IMG/VR virus record: IMGVR_UViG_3300045303_000150
Location: 1-57,035 of that record
Length of the DNA stretch: 57,035 nucleotides
Strand: one strand, 5' to 3'
Origin: a virus
Part shown: in pieces, positions 6,417 to 13,902 of the stretch
Numbering within the stretch: position 1 is the first letter of the stretch
Layout: each line of letters begins with the position of its first letter
Translations under genes and position numbers: made by a program
The notes under the pieces: model-generated
What the model was told of the DNA's origin: nothing
Databases searched by the model: none
Seen by the model: only the letters and a program-made list of their open reading frames with translations

Positions 6417-8726
6417 ATGGCAGAGGAACACACGGGCGGCATGATCGCGCTGTTGCCGGAGAACCCGGAACAGTTCGTCGTGCCCGGCGGCGACCCGGCT
6501 GATCAGATTCACCTGACGCTGGTGTACCTCGGTGACGATGTGGCCAGCTGGCCGAACGCCGTCACCGAGGCCATGAAGAGTGCCGCGTCGTCGCTCGCGC
6601 AGGACTTCATGGGCACCGAGGCGCAGATCTTCGGGCACGCCGTCTGGAACCCGGACAGCGAAGAGTTCGAACCCGCGTCCGTCTACGAGCTGACCGACAA
6701 CGGCGTCCTGTGCGGCTACGCGGAGCGCGCTGGCGAGATGGCGCGCTCGGTCATGGGCGCGATGTATCCGGACCAGCACGTCCCCTACAAGCCGCACATC
6801 ACGGCGGGCTACAACCTGGACGTGACGAAGCTGTCCCTGACCGGCGATGTGCAGTTCCGCACGCTCCGGCTGGCGCTGGGCGGCGAGAACTTCGACTACC
6901 CGCTGACCATGGACTACGACCGACGTTATGGGGCGGAAGGGACTGAGCAGATGGCCGCGAAGATCGAAGTGCAGCCGACCCCACCCGAAGAGGACATTCC
7001 GGACAAAGCGCCCGAACTGTCCAACGGTATCCCGGTCACGTTCCCCGTGGTCATCGTCGAAGGCATGGAGACCGACGACGGCCGGTTCATCGTGCCCGGT
7101 GCGCTCACTCACCGCGCACTTCCGCTCTCCATCCTCGCGCAGACCGCGAACCCGGACGGCGGCGACGGCCACGACGGCGCGGAAGTCATCGGCCGCCTGA
7201 AGACCCTCACCCGGCACCCCGGACCCGAGGTGATCAACAAGGAGACCGGCGAGCCCTTCCCCGAAGGCTCGTTCGTCTGGAGCGGAACCGGCGAGCTGGA
7301 CCCGGACGCGCACGGCACCAAGCTGGCCATGCGCGGCTACCTCACCGGCAACAGCGCGGACCTCGCGGGCGTCGAAGCCGAGTTCGTCTGGGGCGAAGAG
7401 GCCGAAGACGACGGCGTCAAGAACGGCCCCAAGCAGATTCGCATGACCGCCGGGAAGATCGCGGCCACCACGCTCGTGCCGATCCCCGCGTTCGCCCAGT
7501 CCTACATCCTGATCGACGGCCAGGAGGCCGCGCCCAACGAAGAGGCCCTGGCGGCTTCGGCCGCGCCCGCGTGGCGCTGCGCCGAACTCGGCGACGACTG
7601 TTTCCCGTGCGCCGCCGGGCTGGACGTGGACCCGGTCGTGGCCGCCGCGACGCCGATCGGGCGCAACCTGCCGCCCGCGCACGCATTCGCCGATCCGGTG
7701 CTGGACGGCCCGACCGCGCTCACGCTGGACGAGGACAGCATCCCTGGCTTCATCGAGGTCTACGGCCACCTGGCAACGTGGGGCACCTGCCACACCAGCT
7801 TTCCCAACGCCTGCATCACGCCGCCGCACTCGCACGAGGACTACGCCTACTTCAACACCGGTGCCGTCCGGGTGCGCGACGCGGACCGCACGTACTCGGT
7901 GGCCGCCGGGCGCATCACCATGGGCGAGGGTGGCCACGCCAGCACGGCGCTGTCCGCCGCCGACGCGGCCGCGCACTACGACAACGTCAACACGGTCGTG
8001 GCCGACGTGACCGCCGGTGAAGACCAGTTTGGGATCTGGGTGCACGGAGTGATGCGCAAGACCGTCACCCAGGAGCAGATTGACGCCCTGCGTGCCAGCC
8101 CGCTGTCCGGCGACTGGCGGCCCTTCAACGGCGGCCCGCTGGAGCTGGTGGCCGCGCTGGCGGTCAACACCGGCGGGTTCCCGGTGCCTCGCGCTCGCGT
8201 CGCCGCCGGGGTGCCGGTTGCTCTTGTGGCCGCCGGGGTCGTGCGCCAGCCGCTCGCCGCCGGGCTGATCGACCTGGATGCGGTGGCCGACGAAGTGGAA
8301 CGGCGCATGGCCGAACGGACCGAGCTGGCGCAGCGTGCCACGGCGGCCCGCGTCGACATGCGGCTGACGAACGAAGATCGCATGGCCGACGCCATGTCCA
8401 CGCTGCTCAACCTGGACAACCGGATGCTGATCGCCGCCTGGGAGCTGGCCTTCGAGCCGGACGCCGTCGACGTGGAGTACGCCAAGAAGCCCAACTGGGT
8501 GAAGAAGGCTGGCGGCCTGCCGAAGTACATCAAGCGGATCGCCACGCACCTTCAGGAGAAGGGTATGGACGAGTCGCGCGCGATCGCGACGGCGGTCAAC
8601 GCGGCGAAGAAGATGTGCTCCACGGGGGACGTGAACTTCCCCGGCAAGCAGCAGGTCAACCCCGGCTCCCAGGCGGAAGCGTGTGCCGCCGTGGCGGACT
8701 GGGAGAAGAAGAAGGCGGCCAGCTGA
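6417..8726 (+). CDS. 2H-phosphoesterase domain fused to capsid maturation protease, 769 aa
   Basis: ATG 6417 follows the portal stop. Residues 1-150 form a 2H phosphoesterase-like domain with paired motifs H32-L-T34 (HLTLVYLG) and H127-I-T129 (PYKPHITAGY). Residues about 180-370 look like the prohead protease (TDDGRFIVPGALTHRALPLSI, GHDGAEVIGRL), which would cleave capsid precursors during assembly. Residues about 420-600 form a domain often attached to actinophage proteases (ITPPHSHEDYAYFNTGAV). The last 75 residues carry PNWVKKAGGLPKYIKRIA and DWEKKKAA, a recurring C-terminal module. Whether the 2H domain is active is unknown. Confidence 0.85.
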   Translation: MAEEHTGGMIALLPENPEQFVVPGGDPADQIHLTLVYLGDDVASWPNAVTEAMKSAASSLAQDFMGTEAQIFGHAVWNPDSEEFEPASVYELTDNGVLCGYAERAGEMARSVMGAMYPDQHVPYKPHITAGYNLDVTKLSLTGDVQFRTLRLALGGENFDYPLTMDYDRRYGAEGTEQMAAKIEVQPTPPEEDIPDKAPELSNGIPVTFPVVIVEGMETDDGRFIVPGALTHRALPLSILAQTANPDGGDGHDGAEVIGRLKTLTRHPGPEVINKETGEPFPEGSFVWSGTGELDPDAHGTKLAMRGYLTGNSADLAGVEAEFVWGEEAEDDGVKNGPKQIRMTAGKIAATTLVPIPAFAQSYILIDGQEAAPNEEALAASAAPAWRCAELGDDCFPCAAGLDVDPVVAAATPIGRNLPPAHAFADPVLDGPTALTLDEDSIPGFIEVYGHLATWGTCHTSFPNACITPPHSHEDYAYFNTGAVRVRDADRTYSVAAGRITMGEGGHASTALSAADAAAHYDNVNTVVADVTAGEDQFGIWVHGVMRKTVTQEQIDALRASPLSGDWRPFNGGPLELVAALAVNTGGFPVPRARVAAGVPVALVAAGVVRQPLAAGLIDLDAVADEVERRMAERTELAQRATAARVDMRLTNEDRMADAMSTLLNLDNRMLIAAWELAFEPDAVDVEYAKKPNWVKKAGGLPKYIKRIATHLQEKGMDESRAIATAVNAAKKMCSTGDVNFPGKQQVNPGSQAEACAAVADWEKKKAAS

Positions 8727-8764
8727 TAGGCTCAGCGCGTCGTTGACATGGTGGGTCCACCAGG

Positions 8765-8799
8765 AGCCCCCAGAGCCTTGAAAACTCTGGGGGCTTTTT
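8765..8799 (+). terminator. Intrinsic terminator after the protease gene
   Basis: An 11-bp stem (8765-8775 with 8785-8795, AGCCCCCAGAG) is followed directly by TTTT. It ends the portal-protease operon and also lies just past the end of the convergent minus-strand gene. Confidence 0.9.
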
Positions 8800-8804
8800 G
8801 GTGC

Positions 8805-9152
8805 CTAGGCGTCGGCCCCGAACGCGGAGTCACGCGCGCGCCGGAGCATCCGGATCACACGGTTGATGTCCTCGCGTGTGTGCATCACGGCGAACCCGGT
8901 GCACGGATGCGCCGGTGCTTCCGAGGTGGACGGATGCGGCTGGCCAGGCGTCGCGCCCGCCGTGTACGCCTCGTTGACGACGCTGGGCGGCGAGCCGGGG
9001 AAGATTGCGCTGCTCCGCAGATGCTCGGTCATCAGCTGCACGTAGCCGGGCTCCGGCTCGTCATACGCGCTGACCTGCTGCGCGGCTGGCTTCCAAATGA
9101 CCTGGGTGCGCCACTCGCCGTCGATGCTGGAATTGATGTTCTCGTGCGGCAT
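8805..9152 (-). CDS. Hypothetical minus-strand protein, 115 aa
   Basis: The start is the ATG at 9152 (minus strand), 6 bases after GAAAGGAG; an upstream in-frame GTG at 9167 is less likely. It is one of only two minus-strand genes. The sequence is polar and Pro-rich in the middle (PGSPPSVVNE, GQPHPSTSEAPAHPC), with a helical C-terminus (TREDINRVIRMLRRARDS). No family is recognised. Its opposite orientation between head genes suggests later acquisition or a regulatory or moron-type gene, which is inference. Confidence 0.75.
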   Translation of the reverse strand: MPHENINSSIDGEWRTQVIWKPAAQQVSAYDEPEPGYVQLMTEHLRSSAIFPGSPPSVVNEAYTAGATPGQPHPSTSEAPAHPCTGFAVMHTREDINRVIRMLRRARDSAFGADA

Positions 9153-9170
9153 TGCCGCTCCTTTCACTGC

Positions 9171-9194
9171 CCTTATCGGGTGATCCTTATCGGA
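9171..9194. repeat. Direct repeat CCTTATCGG x2 in the 9152/9283 intergenic region
   Basis: CCTTATCGG occurs twice with starts 15 bases apart, between the minus-strand start at 9152 and the plus-strand promoter at 9214. On the minus strand these read CCGATAAGG and lie 20-45 bases before the minus-strand start, a plausible operator or promoter position. A TGCTAGCCT (extended -10 like) on the minus strand lies further upstream. Confidence 0.4.
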
Positions 9195-9213
9195 CCGCGT
9201 TCAGGCTAGCATC

Positions 9214-9243
9214 TTGCCTAACCCCCACCTGAGGGGGTAAAGT
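9214..9243 (+). promoter_or_regulatory. Promoter with C5/G5 inverted-repeat spacer (copy 3)
   Basis: -35 TTGCCT 9214-9219, 18-bp spacer with CCCCC-acctga-GGGGG, -10 TAAAGT 9238-9243. The leader has GAACGAC and GAGGAGACC before GTG 9283. It drives a seven-gene operon inserted between the protease and the capsid genes. Confidence 0.87.
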
Positions 9244-9282
9244 CGAGAGTCTACTGAGAACGACCACCGAGAGGAGACCTCA

Positions 9283-9708
9283 GTGCGCAAGCTGATCGTC
9301 ATCGGGGCCACCGGGGGCAAGTGCCCGGACGAGGTCACGGAGATCGTGAAGAACCGGCTGCACGAACGCTGGCCGGACCACGTCCTGTACGCGGACGACC
9401 GCGAGCAGGCCTACGAAATGATCGACAAGGAGGACGAGCCGCCGATTCTGGCCTACGCGCCTGGCGTCTTCGGCGACGCCGTCGCCGGAGCCAAGATGTC
9501 CCCCAAGATCTGGACCGGGGAACCGCAGGTCATCCTGACCACCACCGGCCAGCCGTCGGAGTGGCACAAGACCACGGACCCCCGTCAGTTCCTGGAAGGC
9601 GCAATGCTCATGCTGGGCGTCCACACGCCCGCCCTGAACATCGAGAACGACACCGCGCTGGAGCTGATCGGCATGTTCCTCGCGGGTTCCGAAGCCCTCA
9701 CCTCGTGA
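9283..9708 (+). CDS. Hypothetical protein, 141 aa
   Basis: GTG 9283 is fixed by the upstream promoter and ribosome site. The N-terminus MRKLIVIGATGGKCPDEV resembles the first strand and turn of a nucleotide-binding alpha/beta fold, and the protein ends with a helical LIGMFLAGSEAL. No family is recognised. First gene of the operon 9283-11132. Confidence 0.8.
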   Translation: MRKLIVIGATGGKCPDEVTEIVKNRLHERWPDHVLYADDREQAYEMIDKEDEPPILAYAPGVFGDAVAGAKMSPKIWTGEPQVILTTTGQPSEWHKTTDPRQFLEGAMLMLGVHTPALNIENDTALELIGMFLAGSEALTS

Positions 9709-9908
9709 CCACCGGTCAGATCGCCTGGACCGCCGTGTACGCCGTCGCGCTCATCCTGATGTTCCCCGCGTACTTCCTCGATTGGACGTGGGGGCTTCCC
9801 AGCCCGCAGTACCTCCAGGCGGCGCTGATGGTGGCCGCCATGCTGGCAGGTGGCATCGCTGGCCTGCTCATTGAGACCCGACCTAAGAAAGGACGGCACC
9901 GCCGATGA
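9705..9908 (+). CDS. Small membrane protein, two TM helices (67 aa)
   Basis: GTG 9705 overlaps the upstream TGA. Two hydrophobic segments (about residues 4-24 and 38-56) flank a short WTWGLPSPQ loop, and the tail is basic (RPKKGRHRR), suggesting a cytoplasmic C-terminus. Function unknown. Confidence 0.75.
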   Translation: MTTGQIAWTAVYAVALILMFPAYFLDWTWGLPSPQYLQAALMVAAMLAGGIAGLLIETRPKKGRHRR

Positions 9909-10060
9909 ACCCCCTGGAGAACTGTTGGTGGGCGCTGAGGGATGCACTCTCGCGCGCCGCTGACAAGATCGAATGGTTCCTGCGCGGAATCACCGGAGCC
10001 TGCCGCGAATGCGGCCGCCGCCGTGGCTCGCACAAGCTCGATTGCGGGGCGGGCCGGTGA
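9905..10060 (+). CDS. Small Cys-containing protein, 51 aa
   Basis: ATG 9905 overlaps the upstream TGA (ATGA). The product starts MNPLENCWWALRDAL and has CRECGRRRGSHKLDC, a C-x2-C-x(10)-C arrangement with a His that could bind zinc. It is too short for confident family assignment; the start-stop overlaps at both ends and the preserved frame support it as real. Confidence 0.7.
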   Translation: MNPLENCWWALRDALSRAADKIEWFLRGITGACRECGRRRGSHKLDCGAGR

Positions 10061-10386
10061 TCGAGGCACGCATGGATCCGCACCTGAACGAATGCCGCTC
10101 GTGCGAACTGAAGGTGGTCTGGGCGGACGACGCAAAGACTCAGGGCGTTCGGTTCCCGCTGGACGCGGACATGGACGCGTCGCAGGAGAAGGGCAACATC
10201 GTGCTGTCCACCGGCGCGGACGGCGACCTGAAGGCCAGCTATCCCAGCGTCGGCCAGCTCGCCGGTATGCAGCGCGCCGGGCTGGTGCTGTACGCCCACC
10301 ACGCGCTCACGTGCCCTCGGAAGGACGAGTGGTACCAGGTCAAGAAGCACGGCAAGGCGACTCGGAAGGTGAGTGCGAAGCGATGA
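10057..10386 (+). CDS. Hypothetical protein with Cys pairs, 109 aa
   Basis: GTG 10057 overlaps the upstream TGA; an in-frame ATG at 10072 is an alternative start. The sequence has an N-terminal HLNECRSC pair and a later HHALTCPRKDEW, a plausible two-part zinc site. The C-terminus is basic (KKHGKATRKVSAKR), consistent with nucleic-acid contact. Family not recognised. Confidence 0.75.
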   Translation: MIEARMDPHLNECRSCELKVVWADDAKTQGVRFPLDADMDASQEKGNIVLSTGADGDLKASYPSVGQLAGMQRAGLVLYAHHALTCPRKDEWYQVKKHGKATRKVSAKR

Positions 10387-10682
10387 ACAGGCCGACCATC
10401 GCGCCCCGCGTGGCGCGCCTCCTGCTGGAAATGCGCGCCGACGAAGCCCGCGATCTGGAGCGCGGCATCCGCCGTAGCGAGCTCGTGAGCGAGGTCCAGA
10501 AGTGGGTCACGCGGAACAACCGGCGCAGTCTCGCTAGCGGCTACGTGCGCGTGTTGGTGCGCCGCCTGGAGGCGACCGGCCACGGCCGCCAGGAAGGCAA
10601 GTACATCGTGATCGTGGACTGGTCCGATATCGAGTTCAACGCCGCGTTCCCGGACGACTGGAAGGCCGAGGTGACCGCATGA
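10383..10682 (+). CDS. Putative small DNA-binding protein, 99 aa
   Basis: ATG 10383 overlaps the upstream TGA. Residues about 20-75 form a helical, Arg-rich stretch (LERGIRRSELVSEVQKWVTRNNRRSLASGYVRVLVRRLEATG) followed by a beta-like GKYIVIVDW, a layout like a winged helix. This is inference from pattern only. Confidence 0.65.
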   Translation: MNRPTIAPRVARLLLEMRADEARDLERGIRRSELVSEVQKWVTRNNRRSLASGYVRVLVRRLEATGHGRQEGKYIVIVDWSDIEFNAAFPDDWKAEVTA

Positions 10683-10903
10683 GCGAGCGCGCTGAGGAGC
10701 TGAAGATCTTGACTGGTCAGGCTCAGCACATTCAGACCATGGTCGAAAAGATCCGTCCGATGTTCCCGGACTTCGGCTATTCGTTCGCGGCGACCGGGAG
10801 CGCGGCGCAGAACCTGGTTCGCCAGCTGACTGAATTCGTTGAGGTGGTGGCCGAGTTGGACGCGCTGGTCGAGAAGCACGGGAAGCCGCATGGAAACACC
10901 TGA
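10679..10903 (+). CDS. Hypothetical helical protein, 74 aa
   Basis: ATG 10679 overlaps the upstream TGA. The product is helical (ERAEELKILTGQAQHIQTMVEKI; QNLVRQLTEFVEVVAELDALVEKH), suggesting a small coiled-coil protein. Function unknown. It overlaps the next gene by 14 bases. Confidence 0.72.
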   Translation: MSERAEELKILTGQAQHIQTMVEKIRPMFPDFGYSFAATGSAAQNLVRQLTEFVEVVAELDALVEKHGKPHGNT

Positions 10904-11132
10904 AGCGATCGTGGCCCGCATGGGGCCCGGAGAGATCCGGGCCCTGGCGGTGGCCGCCGTCGCGCTCGCCCAGGCGCAAGAGATTTCCCTGCCTGGCGTG
11001 AGTCATCGCGAGCACGTGCACGGGGTGATCCGTGGCAGCGCGCCGACGTTCTACAGCCACCTGGCTCGTCTGCTGCACACGGTGGCCGTCTTCCGTTCCA
11101 GGCAGGGTGCGCCCGCACGGCGGCGCGCATAG
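10890..11132 (+). CDS. Hypothetical helical protein, 80 aa
   Basis: ATG 10890 lies inside the end of the previous gene; the longer frame upstream is an overlap artefact. The sequence is Ala-rich and helical with a basic C-terminus (FRSRQGAPARRRA). Last gene of the 9283 operon. No family recognised. Confidence 0.68.
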   Translation: METPEAIVARMGPGEIRALAVAAVALAQAQEISLPGVSHREHVHGVIRGSAPTFYSHLARLLHTVAVFRSRQGAPARRRA

Positions 11133-11140
11133 CAAGAATC

Positions 11141-11213
11141 ACGGGGGTTTTAACCCCCGTAAGTCGGGGAGCCCTACGCGGGGCAAGCAGTACTGTCTTC
11201 CGCGTAGGGCTCC
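11141..11213 (+). terminator. Two hairpins between the small-gene operon and the capsid gene
   Basis: First, a perfect 20-base palindrome ACGGGGGTTTTAACCCCCGT (11141-11160). Second, a 14-bp stem, 11168-11181 with 11200-11213 (GGAGCCCTACGCGG), followed by TTGG. Together they should end the 9283-11132 transcript. The remaining 100 bases before the capsid start hold a short inverted repeat (GACGC-cta-GCGTC near 11250) and no clear promoter that I can defend. Confidence 0.75.
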
Positions 11214-11313
11214 TTGGCGTTAGCGGTCTAACTGCTCGTGCCACGGCGAGACGCCTAGCGTCGGCCAACCGTTGCCCCGGCATTGACCACTGACAAGAGG
11301 GAAGGATCTTTCG

Positions 11314-13005
11314 ATGAACATCGAAGAGATCATGGCCCGCCTTGCTGAGGCGACCGCCGACGAGCTGAGCGAAGCTCTCGCGGCCATCAAGCAGGAGGCC
11401 CAGGGAGTCGGCACCGAGTCGACTCTCGCCAACGTCGAGAAGCTGGAGAAGCTTCGCGACGCCCGCAACGCCGTGCTGGCCGAGATCGGCAACCGCGAGC
11501 AGCTCGCGGCCCGCCTCGACTCCGCACGCGGCGAGTTCACCGAGGAACCGACCGAGGTTCCCGACGAGCCGACCGAAGTTCCGACCGAGCCGGAGACCGA
11601 GGTTTCCGAGGTCGAGACCGAGCCGGAGACCGAGGACACCGTGACCGCGTCCGCGAAGCTGGGCAGCATCACCAAGGCCGCCAAGGCGAAGACCGCTCCG
11701 GCGGCCCGCGTCACCGGCGGTACCGTGACCGCCGTGACCCGCTCGACCGGCGCGACCGCGACCGTCCCGCTGGGCGTTCAGTTCTCGCGTGACGCCCTGA
11801 TGGACGCCCTGGTCGAGAAGCACAACGCGATCAGCAAGTCGACCGTGAGCGGCCGTCAGACCGTCGCCCGGATCGAGTTCTCCTACCCGGAGTCGCGCCA
11901 GCTCTCCAGTGACGTGTCCGCGTCGGTGAATACCCGCCGCATCCAGGACGCGGCTGGCCCGGAAGCCATCACGGCCGCCGGTGGCCTGTGCGCCCCGCTG
12001 GAAACCCTGTACGACATCAACGTGCTGGGCGTCACCTCGCGCCCAGTGCGTGACGCGCTCTCACGCTTCCAGGTCGACCGTGGCGGCATCCAGTTCCGCC
12101 TGCCCATGGACGCCCTGGTCATGCCCGCCGGTCTGGGTGTGTGGACCGCCGCCGACGACGCGGCCGTCTCGAACCCGCCGGACGGTACCCCCGAGAAGAC
12201 CTGCGCCGTGATCGAGTGCCCCGGCGTGGTCACCTCGATCGTGGACGCGATCTACCTGTGCCTCCAGTACCCGAACTTCACGGCTCGATTCGACCGTGAA
12301 TGGGTGGACGCCACCACTCGCGCCGCGATGGTCGCGCACGCCCGCTTCGCAGAGAACCGCCTCCTGGCGAAGCTGTTCACCGGCTCCAAGCTCCTGACCG
12401 CCGCCAAGGTCGTTTCGGCCGTTCGCGACGTGCTGGTGAACCTGGACAAGACGATCGCGTACTACCGCAACCGTCACCGCCTGGACAGCATGGTTCCGCT
12501 CCGCTTCATCCTGCCCCGCTGGGTGCTGGACCTGTTCCGCGCGGACATCGCTCGCGGTCTCGCCACGGCGCACGACCTGAGCGCCCTGGGCGTCGCGGAC
12601 ACCACGATCATGTCGTGGTTCCGGGCCCGCAACGTCAACGTGACGTTCCACCTGGACGGCCTGCCGTTCGACGACCCGACCGACAACCCGGACGTGGTCG
12701 ACGCGGACGACATCCCGCAGCAGTTCTACGACAACGCGGCCGCGTTCTCTGCCATCCCGCCCTTCATCAACAAGATCGACTCGGTCCTGTTCGCGGAAGG
12801 CGACTGGCTGTTCCTGGACGGCGGCACGCTCGACCTAGGCCTGGTGCGTGACAGCACGCTGAACCGCACCAACCGCTACCAGACCTTCGTCGAATCGTGG
12901 GAAGGCGCGGCCTTCAACGGCATCGAGTCGCTTCGCCTGGTGATGGAGGTCCAGCCCACGGGCTCGATCGTCGGCACCATCGACGGCTCCGCGCTGGTCG
13001 ACTGA
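11314..13005 (+). CDS. Major capsid protein with N-terminal scaffold-like region, 563 aa
   Basis: ATG 11314 follows GAGGGAAGGA. Residues 1-70 are helical and coiled-coil-like. Residues 72-108 are an acidic Pro/Thr/Glu tract (EEPTEVPDEPTEVPTEPE...). A basic Ala/Lys linker follows (about 112-130). From about 150 the protein has the feel of an HK97-fold capsid subunit (AAGGLCAPLETLYDINVLG, QVDRGGIQFRLP, VLPRW-like and LNRTNRYQTFVESWEGAAF). HK97-type capsids are commonly made with an N-terminal delta/scaffold region removed by the protease, which would fit the first 130 residues. A hairpin follows the stop. Confidence 0.85.
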   Translation: MNIEEIMARLAEATADELSEALAAIKQEAQGVGTESTLANVEKLEKLRDARNAVLAEIGNREQLAARLDSARGEFTEEPTEVPDEPTEVPTEPETEVSEVETEPETEDTVTASAKLGSITKAAKAKTAPAARVTGGTVTAVTRSTGATATVPLGVQFSRDALMDALVEKHNAISKSTVSGRQTVARIEFSYPESRQLSSDVSASVNTRRIQDAAGPEAITAAGGLCAPLETLYDINVLGVTSRPVRDALSRFQVDRGGIQFRLPMDALVMPAGLGVWTAADDAAVSNPPDGTPEKTCAVIECPGVVTSIVDAIYLCLQYPNFTARFDREWVDATTRAAMVAHARFAENRLLAKLFTGSKLLTAAKVVSAVRDVLVNLDKTIAYYRNRHRLDSMVPLRFILPRWVLDLFRADIARGLATAHDLSALGVADTTIMSWFRARNVNVTFHLDGLPFDDPTDNPDVVDADDIPQQFYDNAAAFSAIPPFINKIDSVLFAEGDWLFLDGGTLDLGLVRDSTLNRTNRYQTFVESWEGAAFNGIESLRLVMEVQPTGSIVGTIDGSALVD

Positions 13006-13017
13006 TCCGTCTGATGT

Positions 13018-13050
13018 GGGGTACGGCCCATCACGAGGGGGCCGTACCCC
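13018..13050 (+). terminator. Hairpin between capsid and the next head gene
   Basis: A 12-bp stem (13018-13029 with 13039-13050, GGGGTACGGCCC) lies in the 67-base gap after the major capsid gene. It is followed by TCTCCC, not a U-run, so it probably acts as a partial terminator or 3' stabiliser giving more capsid than downstream message. It shares TACGGCCC-TCACGA with the terminator at 31940. Confidence 0.65.
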
Positions 13051-13072
13051 TCTCCCAAGTTAGGAGGACATC

Positions 13073-13882
13073 GTGACGATCATTGCGCCAATCGAGGCAA
13101 TCCCGGCGGCCGCGCCGAACGTTGGCCTGCTCTCGTCTGCACGTCGCCCGAACGACGGCGCGCGGTGGGAAGGCGGCTTCGCATGGCGGCCGGAGCGCTG
13201 CATCACCACCCAGGGCTTCAGCCCGTGCACCAACCCGGACGCGCCGGACTTCATCGCTGACGGCGGTGGGGTCCAGTACCACGTTCCGGTTGGCTATCGG
13301 GTGCGCGACTACTGCACGACCATCGGCGGCCAGCTGGACGAGGACCGTGTCCGGCGGCAGGCCGAAGCGGTCGCCAGCTACGAGATCGCGCACGAGCTTT
13401 GGACCGGCGAGATCAGCGCGGCGGACCCCGTCACCATCGAGGGGTCGCCGTTCGTCAACCCGCACCTGGCCAGCACCGACGCCACCACCGTGGTCGGTAC
13501 CGGCACGTTCGCGGAACGGCTGGGCCAGCTGGAGGAAGCCGCGCGCGTCGCGGCCAAGGGCCAGCAGGTCTTCCTTCACGTGCCGATCCACCTCATCACG
13601 CCGGTGGCGAACCTGCTGATTCGTCGCGGCGAGGCGCTCTACACGGCGCTGGATTCGGTGGTGGTTGCTGACGCGGGCTACATCGGCACCAGCCCGGCGG
13701 GCGCGGCCGGTGAATGGATGTATGCGACCGGTCCGGTGGCCGTGCGCATGACGCCGGTGGAAGTCGAATTCGATCCGGCGGAAACGATTGACCGTCGAAT
13801 CAACCGGCAGGAGATCTGGGCTGACCGCCTTTTTGCGGCCTACTTTGATCCCTGCGTGCACTTGGCCATGGACACGGCCTAG
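13073..13882 (+). CDS. Putative virion structural protein, 269 aa
   Basis: GTG 13073 follows TAGGAGGACATC. Position between capsid and tail protein and the sequence character (WEGGFAWRPERC, HVPIHLITPVANLLIRRGEALYTAL, DSVVVADAGYIGTSPAG) suggest a head or capsid-associated structural protein. A minor capsid or head completion role is possible; I do not recognise a named family. It contains several Cys (CITTQGFSPC, YCTT) of unknown role. Confidence 0.7.
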   Translation: MTIIAPIEAIPAAAPNVGLLSSARRPNDGARWEGGFAWRPERCITTQGFSPCTNPDAPDFIADGGGVQYHVPVGYRVRDYCTTIGGQLDEDRVRRQAEAVASYEIAHELWTGEISAADPVTIEGSPFVNPHLASTDATTVVGTGTFAERLGQLEEAARVAAKGQQVFLHVPIHLITPVANLLIRRGEALYTALDSVVVADAGYIGTSPAGAAGEWMYATGPVAVRMTPVEVEFDPAETIDRRINRQEIWADRLFAAYFDPCVHLAMDTA

Positions 13883-13902
13883 GACAAGGAGGAGAAAACG
13901 CA

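Noticed and set aside
11141-11160. GGGGG-tttTAA-CCCCC palindrome as an operator of the promoter family
   Set aside because: The arms are in the opposite order (G then C), no promoter boxes surround it, and it follows a gene end like a terminator.
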